Below, piece after piece: positions 10,202 through 20,389 of a stretch of DNA of 64,000 nt. Every line of letters starts with the position of its first letter. Within the stretch, counting starts at the first letter, position 1. The position numbers and the translations under genes are program-made. The stretch comes from Clostridia bacterium (lineage in GTDB: Bacteria; Bacillota; Clostridia; Oscillospirales; Acutalibacteraceae): positions 310,001 to 374,000 of the forward strand of contig JAKSQM010000001.1 of NCBI GenBank assembly GCA_024404115.1, written 5' to 3'. Under the pieces are notes generated by a model. The model made no database searches, was not told where the DNA came from, and worked only from the letters and a program-made list of their open reading frames with translations.

Positions 10202-10233
10202 AACTGGGCAGACGAAAGTTTGCCCAGTTTTTG
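10202..10233 (+). terminator. Intrinsic terminator of the PI-PLC-like unit
   Basis: AACTGGGCA (10202-10210) pairs with TGCCCAGTT (10221-10229), followed by TTTT. Confidence 0.85.
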
Positions 10234-10270
10234 CGTATATGATAAATGGTTATTGGTTATTTTCATTGCG

Positions 10271-10294
10271 GTAAGGGGAGTGGCTTTGCTCCCG
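10271..10294 (+). repeat. REP-like palindrome (GTA-GGGG...CCCG family), divergent copy
   Basis: GTAAGGGGAG, eight-base loop, CTCCCG. Same GTAgggg-stem-loop-CCCG layout as the copies at 10323, 10401, 11201, 36999 and 37157. Confidence 0.6.
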
Positions 10295-10322
10295 AATTTG
10301 CAATGTGCTTTGAATAATGTTT

Positions 10323-10349
10323 GTAGGGGATGGCGTCCTCGACATCCCG
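10323..10349 (+). repeat. REP-like palindrome
   Basis: Starts GTAGGGGATG and ends CATCCCG with a ten-base loop. Another member of the GTAGGGG...CCCG family in this island. Confidence 0.65.
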
Positions 10350-10390
10350 TATGTAAGCACAAATTTATCTGATATATAGTATAAAACGGT

Positions 10391-10425
10391 ACCACACGCC
10401 GTAGGGGAGGGGCTTGCTCCTCCCG
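10391..10425 (+). repeat. REP-like palindrome, 35-base unit identical to 11191-11225
   Basis: The 35 bases 10391-10425 are identical to 11191-11225, exactly 800 bases downstream. The unit is ACCACACGCC followed by a palindrome GTAGGGGAGG...CCTCCCG. Confidence 0.85.
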
Positions 10426-10477
10426 TTTCTGACCGATTGCACAAATATAAATTTGAACGAAAAATTGTCGGTACTCT

Positions 10478-10502
10478 CATTGCGGGCGAAGCGTGGCAAT
10501 CC
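10478..10502 (+). repeat. CATTGCG...GTGGCAATCC-type short repeat
   Basis: Begins CATTGCGGGCGAAGCG and ends GTGGCAATCC: an imperfect palindrome, ATTGC with GCAAT. A longer relative lies at 10755-10786. Short repeats of this general look are common between genes in gut Clostridia. Confidence 0.6.
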
Positions 10503-10518
10503 ACTCTCACGATAACTA

Positions 10519-10674
10519 TTATTTCTGCTCGTTTTCCTGCTGGTTGATGTATTCTTTCAATACCTTGTTGATAAATTGTGAAAATGAGCGGTCGTCATAT
10601 TCTGCCATTTCTTTGATTTTTTTAACAATGTCATTGTCAAGGGTAATGCTGACTTTTTCTTTTAACGGTCTCAT
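10519..10674 (-). CDS. Small ribbon-helix-helix (CopG/Arc-like) DNA-binding protein, 51 aa
   Basis: ATG at 10674, stop at 10519; AGGAGG lies just upstream with a six-base gap. The product starts MRPLKEKVSITLDNDIVKKI and continues KEMAEYDDRSFSQFINKVLK, then EYINQQENEQK. This is the ribbon-helix-helix pattern: β-strand KVSITLD, helix DIVKKIKEMAEY, turn DDRSFS, helix QFINKVLKEYINQ. RHH proteins bind DNA as dimers and serve as repressors, antitoxins or plasmid copy regulators. It has its own consensus promoter and no partner toxin next to it: one flank is repeats and the other a terminator. It may be a chromosomal orphan repressor or the relic of a mobile element. Confidence 0.8.
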   Translation of the reverse strand: MRPLKEKVSITLDNDIVKKIKEMAEYDDRSFSQFINKVLKEYINQQENEQK

Positions 10675-10698
10675 AAAATCCCTCCTGTTGTTTTTATT

Positions 10699-10727
10699 AT
10701 AGTATCACTTCTGAATGGTATTGTCAA
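10699..10727 (-). promoter_or_regulatory. Promoter of the ribbon-helix-helix gene
   Basis: Minus strand: TTGACA (10727-10722), 17-base spacer, TACTAT (10704-10699), 25 bases before the ATG at 10674. Near-consensus, which supports the gene being real. Confidence 0.75.
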
Positions 10728-10754
10728 TTCGCATAAAGTAGGATAAAGTATTGT

Positions 10755-10786
10755 CATTGCGAGGCTTCGCAGAAGCCGTGGTAATT
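10755..10786 (+). repeat. CATTGCG...GTGGTAATT-type short repeat
   Basis: Starts CATTGCGAGGCTTCGC and ends AGAAGCCGTGGTAATT. The centre GGCTTC/GAAGCC can form a hairpin. Related to 10478-10502. Confidence 0.55.
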
Positions 10787-10792
10787 CATTTT

Positions 10793-10832
10793 CACCGCAA
10801 ATCGGTATTAACTGGTTTGCGGTGTTTTTTTT
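10793..10832 (+). terminator. Orphan terminator-like hairpin in the repeat island
   Basis: CACCGCAAA (10793-10801) pairs perfectly with TTTGCGGTG (10816-10824), followed by eight T. No plus-strand gene precedes it within 500 bases, so it ends either an unannotated small transcript or nothing. Confidence 0.6.
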
Positions 10833-10846
10833 GCACTATGCCAAAC

Positions 10847-11050
10847 GGCTCCTTTGTGTAAAGGGAGTTGTCAGCGAAGCTGACTGAGGGATTGTCTATT
10901 GAAAGCTAAATATCCGCTGATTTCAAACGAACAATTCTCCCGCCGGCAGGAGATACTGTTAAAAATTCAATCAATAGGGACAACGGAAAATCTTTTTCTC
11001 TCCCTCAGTCTTTCGCTGTGCGAAATCCAGCTCCCTCGTCAGAGGGAGCC
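10847..11050. repeat. MITE-like element with ~48-base inverted ends
   Basis: Left end 10847-10894 (starts GGCTCC, contains AAGGGAGTTGTC, ends GACTGAGGGATTG). Right end 11000-11050 (starts CTCCCTCAGTC, ends CAGAGGGAGCC) is its imperfect reverse complement. Inside, ATTGTCTATTGA near 10891 also mirrors TCAATAGGGACAA near 10973. About 200 bases in all, with no gene. The frames open across it (10899-11120 and reverse) are products of the repeat. Confidence 0.65.
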
Positions 11051-11401
11051 AAGAAAGCATACCTCTAAAAGTTGGCAAACTGTCCAAGCGATAGCACCGA
11101 GCTTTTTTGTCGCCCCTTGACAGGGGAGAGCTATAGAGAGTAGATATAAGATAACAGATAATAAATAATAGATAATGGTGAAAATAATTCACCACACGCC
11201 GTAGGGGAGGGGCTTGCTCCTCCCGAACTAATATCGTAAAAATGAGTGTTCACTGCAACAACATCCTTTACAAAATGTGCAAGGACATACTTTACAAAAC
11301 ATTTCCCTCTCCTTGCGGTTATACCCGCACCAACCGCAACTTTTAGTAAATCTGCACACCACATTTATTTGTAAAAAATATCAAATATTTGAAATTACCT
11401 A
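11051..11401. other. Non-coding remainder of the repeat island
   Basis: Contains the second copy of the 35-base REP unit at 11191-11225 and A+T-rich sequence. I see no convincing gene or RNA. The 77-residue minus-strand frame at 11131-11364 owes part of its length to the REP palindrome and has no credible protein features. Confidence 0.6.
11191..11225 (+). repeat. REP-like palindrome, second copy of the 35-base unit
   Basis: Base-for-base identical to 10391-10425. Confidence 0.85.
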
Positions 11402-11430
11402 TTGACAAGCCGAACTAGTTGGTATATAAT
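11402..11430 (+). promoter_or_regulatory. rpoBC promoter
   Basis: Perfect TTGACA (11402-11407), 17-base spacer, perfect TATAAT (11425-11430). A perfect 12-base palindrome, CCATTATAATGG, lies at 11438-11449 near the expected transcription start, and the leader to the ATG at 11576 is about 140 bases. Confidence 0.85.
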
Positions 11431-11575
11431 GTTATAACCATTATAATGGAATTATGTGTCTAAAGATATTTTTGTGTAGAAAATTTTATACAAAAATTCA
11501 CGCAAAAAATTCCCTATATAGGATTTAATCACAATAAATCATGGCGAAAACATAAAGAAACGGAGTGGTTATAAC

Positions 11576-14500
11576 ATGGTGAAGATTTCTCCTGTTACTA
11601 ACGGCAAGAGAGTTCGCAACAGCTTCAGCAAAATCAATGAGGTTATGGAAATGCCCAACCTTATTGAAATCCAGAAGGATTCTTACAAGTGGTTCCTTGA
11701 TAAGGGTCTTAAAGAGGTATTCAGAGATATTGCCGACATCACTGATTACACTGGCAACTGGATTCTGAAGTTCGTTGACTACAGAATGGACGATAAGCCA
11801 AAGTACACTGTCAGAGAGTGCAAAGAGCGTGATGCTACTTACAATGCTCCCATGCGTGTTACTGCAAGACTTCGCAACAAAGAAACAGGTGTTGTTAAAG
11901 AGAGCGAAGTTTATATGGGTGATTTCCCGCTGATGACAGACAGCGGTACATTCATCATCAATGGTGCAGAAAGAGTTATCGTTTCACAGTTGGTTCGTTC
12001 CCCCGGTGTTTATTATGATATGACTCATGATAAGACTGGTATTGAGCTTTACAGCAACACAGTTATCCCTAACCGAGGCGCTTGGCTCGAATACGAAACA
12101 GACGTTAACGATATATTCTATGTTCGTATCGATAAAAACAGAAAAATTTACATCACAACTTTCATCAGAGCACTTGGTCTTAGCTCAGATACTGAAATCC
12201 TTGAGTTCTTCGGCTATGACCCCAAAATTGAGGCTACTCTTGAAAGAGATGAAACTCAGAACACCGAAGAAGCTATTATGGAAGTTTATAAAAAGCTTCG
12301 TCCAGGTGAACCTGCCACTCTTGAAACTGCCAAATCATATATAGATAACCTCTTCTTTGACCCTTACCGCTACGACATCTCAAGGGTAGGAAGATACAAA
12401 TACAACAAGAAGCTTGCTCTTTCTGAAAGACTTGTTGGTGCAACACTTGCAGAGCCTATCGTAAACGCTCTTACAGGCGAGGTTGTTGCAGAGGCTGGCG
12501 AAACAATTGCTAAAGATAAGGCTTTTGCAGTTGACCAGTCAGGTCAGAAGGAAGCATATGTTAAGGTTCGTGATGATAAAGTCATCAAAGTAATTTCAAA
12601 CGGTATGGTTGAAATCGGCGAATACCTTCCTCAGTTCTCAGTTGAGCAGCTTGAAGAAATCGGCATCAACGAAAAGGTTTCTTTCAGCGTTCTTGCAGAA
12701 ATCCTTGAATCATGCGAGGATGACACAGCTATTCTTGAAGCTCTCCGCACACGCTGTGATGACCTTATTCCAAAGCACATCACAATTGATGATATTTTCG
12801 CATCAATCAACTATGTTAACTCTATCGCTTTCGGCGTAGGTAAAACAGACGATATCGACCACCTTGGCAACAGAAGAATCCGTTCTGTCGGCGAACTTCT
12901 TCAGAACCAGTTCAGAATCGGTATTGCAAGAATGGAAAGAGTTGTCCGTGAAAGAATGACTCTTCAGGCTCAGGAGGATGAAGACAAGATCACTCCTCAG
13001 TCCCTTATAAATATCCGTCCCGTTCTTATGGCTATCCGTGAGTTCTTCGGTTCATCTCCTCTTTCACAGTTCATGGATCAGATTAACCCCCTTGCAGAGC
13101 TTACACATAAGCGTCGTCTTTCAGCTCTTGGTCCTGGCGGTCTTTCACGAGACAGAGCAGGTTTCGAGGTTCGAGACGTTCACTACAGCCATTACGGAAG
13201 AATGTGTCCCATTGAGACTCCCGAAGGTCCCAACATCGGACTTATCTCTTACCTTGCAACTTTTGCAAAAATCAATAAATACGGCTTTATCGAAGCTCCC
13301 TATCGTAAGGTTGTTGACGGTAAGGTACTTGACGAAGTTCGCTATATGACCGCTGACGAAGAGGATGAATACATCGTTGCACAGGCAAACGAACCCCTTG
13401 ATGAAAACGGTATGTTCAAGAATAAGCGTGTTATGGCTCGTTATCGTGATGAATATCATGAAATGGACAAGGCTCGTATCGACTACATGGACGTTTCACC
13501 TAAGATGGTTGTTTCAGTTGCTACAGCAATGATTCCTTTCCTTGAAAACGATGACGCTAACCGAGCACTCATGGGTGCTAACATGCAGCGTCAGGCAGTT
13601 CCGCTTCTTACAAGCAGCGCTCCTCTTGTTGGTACAGGTATGGAATACAAAGCAGCCGTTGACTCAGGCGTTGCAGTTCTTGCTAAGAGAGCTGGTACAG
13701 TTACACACGTAAGCGCAGATTCAATCGAAATCAAAGCTGATGAAGACGGACTTGCTGATAATTATACACTTATTAAATTCATGCGCTCAAACCAGAGCTC
13801 CTGCGTAAACCAGAGACCTATCGTTGAAATCGGTCAGCATGTTAATGCTAAGGATGTTATTGCAGACGGCCCCGCAACTGATCAGGGCGAAGTAAGCCTT
13901 GGTAAAAATGCTCTCATCGGCTTCATGACATGGGAAGGCTACAACTACGAGGATGCTGTTCTTATTAACGAAAAGCTGGTTAGAGATGACGTTTACACTT
14001 CAATTCATATTGAAGACCACGATATAGAAGCCAGAGATACAAAGCTCGGACCGGAAGAAATCACAAGAGATATTCCCAATGTTGGTGATGACGCTCTTAA
14101 AGACCTCGACGAAAGAGGTATTATCCGTGTAGGTGCTGAGGTTCACTCAGGCGACATTCTTGTAGGTAAGGTTACACCTAAGGGCGAAACCGAGCTTACA
14201 CCAGAAGAAAGACTTCTCCGTGCTATTTTCGGTGAAAAAGCTAAGGAAGTTAGAGATACTTCTCTCCGTGTTCCTCACGGTGAATACGGTATCGTAGTTA
14301 ATGTTGAGGTATTCACAAAAGAGAATAGCGACGAGTTAAGCCCGGGCGTAAACAAAGTTGTTCGCTGCTACATCGCTCAGAAGCGTAAGCTTTCAGTCGG
14401 CGATAAGATGGCTGGTCGTCATGGTAACAAGGGTGTTGTTTCACGCATTCTTCCTCAGGAGGATATGCCTTTCCTTGAGGACGGCACACCGCTTGATATC

Positions 14501-15469
14501 GTTCTTAACCCCCTCGGCGTTCCTTCCCGAATGAATATCGGTCAGGTTCTTGAGGTTCACCTCGGCTTTGCCGCAAGACATCTTGGTTGGCATGTTCAAA
14601 CTCCCGTATTCGACGGCGCACACGAGGAAGACATCCAGTATCTTCTCACAAAATCTGCTTATTACAGATTCGGTGATGATTATATTAAATCACTTGTTGA
14701 TGAGTATGAAGCATCAAAGGGCAGCGAAGGCTTCGTTCTTGACGAGCTCACAAATTATGTTGAGAGCAACGCAACAGACGAAAAATACGCTCAGATTCTT
14801 GCAAAAGCAAGCGCAGCAAGAGACGGTAAATCAATCCTTACAGACGGTAGAACAGGTAGAAAGTTCGATAACCCCGTTACTGTCGGCGTAATGTATTACC
14901 TCAAGCTCCATCACCTTGTTGATGATAAGATTCATGCCCGTTCAACTGGTCCTTACTCACTTGTTACACAGCAGCCTCTGGGTGGTAAAGCTCAGTTCGG
15001 CGGTCAGCGTTTCGGTGAAATGGAAGTTTGGGCTCTTGAAGCTTACGGTGCAGCATACACACTTCAGGAGATTCTTACAGTTAAATCAGACGATGTTGTT
15101 GGTCGTGTTAAGACATATGAAGCAATCGTTAAAGGTAACAATGTACCTCAGCCAGGTATTCCCGAATCATTTAAGGTTCTCGTTAAAGAGCTTCAGTCCC
15201 TCGGTCTTGATGTTAAGGTTTATGATGCTGATGAGCAGGAGATAGACCTCCGTCAGAACTTTGACGACGAGCTTGGCTTCGGTTCTTCAGATGATAAGGC
15301 ATTCACTAATGTTAATGATGCTGGTTCTGCTGAAGGCTACAGCCTTGAAGACGAAGAAGGAAATCCGATTTACGAGGATGAAAACGAAGACGAAGATGAT
15401 TTTGCTGATGAACTTGGCGAAACCATGTTTGATGCAGATGAGGATTTTAACGACGATTATTTTGATTGA
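11576..15469 (+). CDS. rpoB: RNA polymerase β subunit
   Basis: 1297 residues, full length for a Firmicute RpoB. The rifampicin-pocket segment reads [20 protein letters not shown] then [20 protein letters not shown], keeping the residues equivalent to E. coli Q513, D516, H526 and S531, so target-site resistance is not suggested. Near the C-terminal end are the usual [20 protein letters not shown] and a long very acidic tail ([20 protein letters not shown]), longer than I would expect but not diagnostic. Start ATG 11576 follows GGAG. It forms an operon with rpoC (55-base gap). The ribosomal stalk genes rplJ-rplL that normally precede rpoB are absent; the upstream kilobase is a repeat island and rpoB has its own strong promoter. 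Confidence 0.98.
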   Translation: MVKISPVTNGKRVRNSFSKINEVMEMPNLIEIQKDSYKWFLDKGLKEVFRDIADITDYTGNWILKFVDYRMDDKPKYTVRECKERDATYNAPMRVTARLRNKETGVVKESEVYMGDFPLMTDSGTFIINGAERVIVSQLVRSPGVYYDMTHDKTGIELYSNTVIPNRGAWLEYETDVNDIFYVRIDKNRKIYITTFIRALGLSSDTEILEFFGYDPKIEATLERDETQNTEEAIMEVYKKLRPGEPATLETAKSYIDNLFFDPYRYDISRVGRYKYNKKLALSERLVGATLAEPIVNALTGEVVAEAGETIAKDKAFAVDQSGQKEAYVKVRDDKVIKVISNGMVEIGEYLPQFSVEQLEEIGINEKVSFSVLAEILESCEDDTAILEALRTRCDDLIPKHITIDDIFASINYVNSIAFGVGKTDDIDHLGNRRIRSVGELLQNQFRIGIARMERVVRERMTLQAQEDEDKITPQSLINIRPVLMAIREFFGSSPLSQFMDQINPLAELTHKRRLSALGPGGLSRDRAGFEVRDVHYSHYGRMCPIETPEGPNIGLISYLATFAKINKYGFIEAPYRKVVDGKVLDEVRYMTADEEDEYIVAQANEPLDENGMFKNKRVMARYRDEYHEMDKARIDYMDVSPKMVVSVATAMIPFLENDDANRALMGANMQRQAVPLLTSSAPLVGTGMEYKAAVDSGVAVLAKRAGTVTHVSADSIEIKADEDGLADNYTLIKFMRSNQSSCVNQRPIVEIGQHVNAKDVIADGPATDQGEVSLGKNALIGFMTWEGYNYEDAVLINEKLVRDDVYTSIHIEDHDIEARDTKLGPEEITRDIPNVGDDALKDLDERGIIRVGAEVHSGDILVGKVTPKGETELTPEERLLRAIFGEKAKEVRDTSLRVPHGEYGIVVNVEVFTKENSDELSPGVNKVVRCYIAQKRKLSVGDKMAGRHGNKGVVSRILPQEDMPFLEDGTPLDIVLNPLGVPSRMNIGQVLEVHLGFAARHLGWHVQTPVFDGAHEEDIQYLLTKSAYYRFGDDYIKSLVDEYEASKGSEGFVLDELTNYVESNATDEKYAQILAKASAARDGKSILTDGRTGRKFDNPVTVGVMYYLKLHHLVDDKIHARSTGPYSLVTQQPLGGKAQFGGQRFGEMEVWALEAYGAAYTLQEILTVKSDDVVGRVKTYEAIVKGNNVPQPGIPESFKVLVKELQSLGLDVKVYDADEQEIDLRQNFDDELGFGSSDDKAFTNVNDAGSAEGYSLEDEEGNPIYEDENEDEDDFADELGETMFDADEDFNDDYFD

Positions 15470-15524
15470 TAACAATTCACTGCTCAGACAACCACACTAA
15501 TCTTATAGAAAAGGGGAAGTTACA

Positions 15525-18500
15525 TTGGAAAACAATACCTTTGAATCAATAAAGATAGGCCTTGCCTCACCTGACCAGATTCGTGAATGGTCATATGGCG
15601 AGGTAACAAAGCCTGAAACTATAAACTACCGTACACTCAAACCCGAAAAGGACGGTCTTTTCTGTGAGCGTATCTTTGGACCCACAAAGGACTGGGAGTG
15701 CCACTGCGGTAAGTATAAGAGAGTTCGCCATAAGGGTATCATCTGCGACCGCTGCGGCGTTGAAGTTACAAAATCCAAGGTTCGCCGTGAGAGAATGGGT
15801 CATATCGAGCTTGCAGCTCCCGTTTCTCACATCTGGTATTTTAAGGGTATCCCATCAAGAATAGGTCTTATTCTTGATGTTACACCCAGAAACCTTGAAA
15901 AGGTTCTTTACTTCGCATCATATATTGTTGTTGACCCAGGCGACACACCGCTTGAGAAAAAGCAGATTCTTGACGAAAAGACATATAACGAGTATCGTGA
16001 AAGATACGAAGACGATTTTAAAGCTGGCATGGGTGCAGAGGCTGTTAAGGCACTTCTTCAGGATGTTGACCTTGATAAGCTTTCAGAAGAGCTTCGTGAG
16101 GAGCTTAACAGCAACTCAGGTCAGAAGAGAACAAAGGCTCTCAAACGCCTTGAGGTTGTTGAGGCATTCCGTCAGTCTGGCAACAGACCTGAATGGATGA
16201 TTATGGATGTTGTTCCCGTAATTCCGCCCGAAATCCGTCCTATGGTTCAGCTGGACGGCGGCAGATTCGCAACATCAGACCTTAATGATCTTTACAGACG
16301 TGTTATCAACAGAAATAACCGTCTTAAGAAGCTCCTTGAATTAGGCGCTCCCGAAATCATTATCCGCAACGAAAAGAGAATGCTTCAGGAAGCTGTTGAC
16401 GCTCTTATTGATAACGGCCGTCGTGGACGCCCCGTTACTGGTCCTAACAACAGAGCTCTTAAATCACTTTCTGATATGCTTAAAGGTAAGCAGGGTCGTT
16501 TCCGTCAGAACCTTCTCGGTAAGCGTGTTGACTACTCTGGCCGTTCCGTTATCGTTGTTGGTCCCGAACTTAAACTTTATCAGTGCGGTCTTCCCAAAGA
16601 GATGGCTCTTGAGCTGTTCAAACCCTTCGTAATGAAGAGACTTGTTCAGACTGAGCTTGCAGGTAATGTTAAATCAGCCAGAAAGATGGTTGAAAAGGCA
16701 AACCCCGTTGTTTGGGATGCACTTGAAATCGTTATTAAAGACCACCCTGTAATGCTTAACCGTGCTCCTACACTTCACAGACTTGGTATTCAGGCATTCG
16801 AACCCGTTCTTGTTGAGGGCAGAGCTATTAAGCTTCATCCTCTTGTATGTACCGCTTTCAACGCTGACTTCGACGGCGACCAGATGGCTGTTCACGTTCC
16901 TCTTTCAGCAGAGGCACAGGCAGAGGCTCGTTTCCTTATGCTTGCAGCTAACAACCTTCTCAAACCCTCAGACGGCAGACCTGTTGCAGTTCCCACACAG
17001 GATATGATCCTTGGTTCATATTACCTCACCCTTGAAAAACCGGGTGAACCTGGCGAGGGCAAGGTATTCCGTGATGTTGAAGAGGCTCAGATGGCATATG
17101 ACGAGGGCGTTATCGGTCTTCATTCAGCTATCAAGATCAGAATGAGCAAAGAAATCAACGGTGAAATGGTTACAAAGCTCGTTCCCACAACTCTCGGTCG
17201 TGTTATCTTCAATAATCCCATTCCTCAGGATTTAGGATTTGTTGATAGAAGCGATCCCGAAAACGCATTTAAACTTGAGATTGACTTCCTCGTTAAGAAG
17301 AAGAATCTCGGTACTATCATTGATAAATGTATCCGCAAGCACGGCACTGCAATCGCTGCTGAGATGCTTGATAAAATCAAGGCTCAGGGCTACAGATACT
17401 CAACACGAAGCGGTATCACAGTTGCTGTTTGCGATGCTACAATTCCTCCACAGAAGGCTGACCTTCTTGCAGAGGCAGAAAGCAAAATTGATAAGGTTAA
17501 CAGAAACTACGCAAGAGGTCTTATTACAGATGCAGAACGCTCAGACAGAGTTATCGAAATCTGGGAAGACTGCACAAAGAAAGTTGCTGATGAACTTAAA
17601 GCAAACTTCGATGCTTACAACCCAATCAACATGATGCTTGATTCAGGTGCTCGAGGCAATGATTCACAGCTTCGTCAGCTTGCTGGTATGCGTGGACTTA
17701 TCGCTAACACCGCTGGTAAAACAATCGAAGTTCCCATCAAGGCTAACTACCGTGAAGGTCTTAACATCCTCGAATACTTCATCTCATCCCGTGGTGCCCG
17801 TAAAGGCTTGGCAGATACAGCTCTTCGTACCGCTGACTCTGGTTACCTTACCCGTCGTCTTGTTGATGTTTCTCAGGAATGTATCATTCATGAAGAGGAT
17901 TGCGGATGCACAGAGGGTCTTCAGGTTTATGACATCTTCCACGGCAACCGTAAGATCGTTGACCTTCAGGAAAGACTTTCAGGCAGATTCCTCCTTGAGG
18001 ACTTCGTTGACGAAGAAACAGGCGAGCTTATCCAGAGCAAGGATGCAATGATGAGCGACGCTGACGCTGAAAGAGTTGCAGCAAAAGTTAAGGCTGACTA
18101 TGCAGCAAGAGAAGCTGCTGGTCTTGGCAATATATATGATAAACCCACAATCGTTATCCGTTCACTCCTTACCTGTAAGGCAGACCACGGCGTATGTATC
18201 AAGTGCTACGGTGCAAACCTTGCAACAGGCGGCGCAGTAACAGTTGGTGAAGCAGTTGGTATTATCGCTGCTCAGTCAATCGGTGAGCCTGGTACACAGC
18301 TTACCATGAGAACATTCCATACTGGTGGTGCTAAGGACGCAGGCGATATTACACAGGGTCTTCCCAGAGTTGAAGAGCTTTTCGAAGCAAGAAAGCCCAA
18401 ATCACTTGCTATCCTTGCTGAGATTGACGGTAATGTTTCAATCCGTGAGATTAAGAAGAGCCGTCATATCGTTATCACAGGCAGCGACGGAACAGAAAAA

Positions 18501-19121
18501 GCATACCTTATCCCCTACGGCTTCCGTGAAATTGTTCAGGAAGGCGACTGGGTATCAAAGGGTCAGGCACTTACAGACGGTGCTCCCAACCCACACGATA
18601 TTCTTGCTATCAGAGGCGTTGATGATGTTCACGATTACCTTATCCGTGAAGTTCAGATAACTTACCGTACACAGGGCGTTGACATCAACGATAAGCACAT
18701 TGAGGTTATCGTTCGTCAGATGATGCGCAAGGTTAAGATCACAGATCCGGGCGATTCAGATCTTCTTCCCGGAATGCAGATCGAAAAGACAGAGTTCTAC
18801 GCAATTAACAGAGAGATTGAGAAGAAAGCCAAGGAAGAGGGCAGAGAGCCAATCTTTGCACAGGCAGCACCCACACTTATGGGTATCACCAAGGCTTCTC
18901 TTGCAACAGAATCATTCCTTTCAGCAGCTTCATTCCAGGAAACAACACGTGTTCTTACTGACGCTGCAATCAAGGGCAAGGTTGATCCTCTCATGGGTCT
19001 TAAAGAAAACGTTATTATCGGTAAGCTGTTACCCTCAGGTACTGGTATGCGTTGCTACTCAGAGGTAGAAATCAACCGTTCCAGCTTTGATTATGATGTA
19101 AATTCAGAAGAAAATCTTTGA
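15525..19121 (+). CDS. rpoC: RNA polymerase β' subunit
   Basis: 1198 residues, starting at a TTG (15525) preceded by AAGGGGAAG; no in-frame ATG is suitably placed. The N-terminal zinc site uses C59, C61, C74 and C77 (WECHCG and CDRCG). The catalytic Mg loop NADFDGD is at residues 446-452. A second cysteine set occurs in [23 protein letters not shown]. The trigger-loop region ([20 protein letters not shown]) is intact. The last codons end about ten bases before the str operon promoter. Confidence 0.98.
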   Translation: MENNTFESIKIGLASPDQIREWSYGEVTKPETINYRTLKPEKDGLFCERIFGPTKDWECHCGKYKRVRHKGIICDRCGVEVTKSKVRRERMGHIELAAPVSHIWYFKGIPSRIGLILDVTPRNLEKVLYFASYIVVDPGDTPLEKKQILDEKTYNEYRERYEDDFKAGMGAEAVKALLQDVDLDKLSEELREELNSNSGQKRTKALKRLEVVEAFRQSGNRPEWMIMDVVPVIPPEIRPMVQLDGGRFATSDLNDLYRRVINRNNRLKKLLELGAPEIIIRNEKRMLQEAVDALIDNGRRGRPVTGPNNRALKSLSDMLKGKQGRFRQNLLGKRVDYSGRSVIVVGPELKLYQCGLPKEMALELFKPFVMKRLVQTELAGNVKSARKMVEKANPVVWDALEIVIKDHPVMLNRAPTLHRLGIQAFEPVLVEGRAIKLHPLVCTAFNADFDGDQMAVHVPLSAEAQAEARFLMLAANNLLKPSDGRPVAVPTQDMILGSYYLTLEKPGEPGEGKVFRDVEEAQMAYDEGVIGLHSAIKIRMSKEINGEMVTKLVPTTLGRVIFNNPIPQDLGFVDRSDPENAFKLEIDFLVKKKNLGTIIDKCIRKHGTAIAAEMLDKIKAQGYRYSTRSGITVAVCDATIPPQKADLLAEAESKIDKVNRNYARGLITDAERSDRVIEIWEDCTKKVADELKANFDAYNPINMMLDSGARGNDSQLRQLAGMRGLIANTAGKTIEVPIKANYREGLNILEYFISSRGARKGLADTALRTADSGYLTRRLVDVSQECIIHEEDCGCTEGLQVYDIFHGNRKIVDLQERLSGRFLLEDFVDEETGELIQSKDAMMSDADAERVAAKVKADYAAREAAGLGNIYDKPTIVIRSLLTCKADHGVCIKCYGANLATGGAVTVGEAVGIIAAQSIGEPGTQLTMRTFHTGGAKDAGDITQGLPRVEELFEARKPKSLAILAEIDGNVSIREIKKSRHIVITGSDGTEKAYLIPYGFREIVQEGDWVSKGQALTDGAPNPHDILAIRGVDDVHDYLIREVQITYRTQGVDINDKHIEVIVRQMMRKVKITDPGDSDLLPGMQIEKTEFYAINREIEKKAKEEGREPIFAQAAPTLMGITKASLATESFLSAASFQETTRVLTDAAIKGKVDPLMGLKENVIIGKLLPSGTGMRCYSEVEINRSSFDYDVNSEENL

Positions 19122-19128
19122 TTAACTA

Positions 19129-19157
19129 TTGACAATTTACGCATAATATAGTAAAAT
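19129..19157 (+). promoter_or_regulatory. str operon promoter
   Basis: TTGACA at 19129-19134, 17-base spacer, TAAAAT at 19152-19157, in the gap between rpoC and rpsL. Confidence 0.8.
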
Positions 19158-19173
19158 AACAAACTGTATGTTG

Positions 19174-19219
19174 AGCAAAATTGCTTTACCGTGAAAATAA
19201 TGCGGTAGAGCATTTTGCC
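19174..19219 (+). promoter_or_regulatory. Leader hairpin upstream of rpsL
   Basis: GCAAAATTGCTTTACC (19174-19189... with small bulges) can pair with GGTAGAGCATTTTGC (19204-19219...). It follows the promoter and precedes the ribosome site of rpsL. It is not followed by a clean T run, so I read it as a leader structure, possibly for autogenous control or RNA stability, rather than a terminator. Confidence 0.5.
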
Positions 19220-19256
19220 TTGACTATATATTTTTGAAGAAAGGAGATGTTTGTGT

Positions 19257-19679
19257 TTGCCAACCTTTAATCAGTTAGTTAGAAACGGCAGAGAAACACA
19301 GGAAAAGAAGGCTAAAGCACCCGCACTTTTAAAGGGACTCAATTCTAAGAAGAACGTTATGACCGATCAGAATTCTCCCCAGAAGAGAGGCGTTTGCACA
19401 GCAGTTAAGACAGCTACTCCCAAGAAGCCCAACTCAGCTCTTCGTAAGATCGCAAGAGTTCGTCTTACAAACGGAATCGAAGTTACTTCATACATTCCCG
19501 GCGTAGGTCATAACCTTCAGGAGCACAGCGTTGTTCTTATCCGCGGCGGTCGTGTTAAAGACCTTCCCGGCGTTCGTTACCATATCGTTCGTGGTACACT
19601 CGATACCCAGGGCGTTAACGGTAGAATGCAGGCTCGCTCAAAGTATGGCGCAAAGCGTCCTAAGGCAGCCAAAAAATAA
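19257..19679 (+). CDS. rpsL: 30S ribosomal protein S12
   Basis: 140 residues from a TTG start at 19257, giving the family N-terminus MPTFNQLVR; the frame also has a TTG at 19251, but AAAGGAG nine bases before 19257 and the conserved start decide. The decoding-centre loops are intact: [17 protein letters not shown] with the lysine equivalent to E. coli K42 (streptomycin-sensitive type) and [20 protein letters not shown] with the K87 equivalent. First gene of rpsL-rpsG-fusA-tuf. The L7Ae-like gene often found between rpoC and rpsL in Firmicutes is absent. Confidence 0.97.
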   Translation: MPTFNQLVRNGRETQEKKAKAPALLKGLNSKKNVMTDQNSPQKRGVCTAVKTATPKKPNSALRKIARVRLTNGIEVTSYIPGVGHNLQEHSVVLIRGGRVKDLPGVRYHIVRGTLDTQGVNGRMQARSKYGAKRPKAAKK

Positions 19680-20330
<651 letters not shown>

Positions 20331-20389
20331 TTTGTTTTACACGTATTTTATGTTTAAGAGTCGCCGCAAGGTGATTATGGAGGTTTATA

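Noticed and set aside
10240-10510. Possible CRISPR array in the repeat island
   Set aside because: The repeats are palindromic, differ from one another and are not evenly spaced; there are no cas genes.
10899-11195. Plus- and minus-strand frames of 73-74 residues
   Set aside because: They lie over the MITE-like inverted repeat and read through it on both strands; nothing protein-like outside the repeat.
11131-11364. 77-residue minus-strand frame upstream of rpoB
   Set aside because: Part of it is translation of the REP palindrome (GGASPSPTACG), the same peptide as in the frame at 10250-10510; no ribosome site or family.
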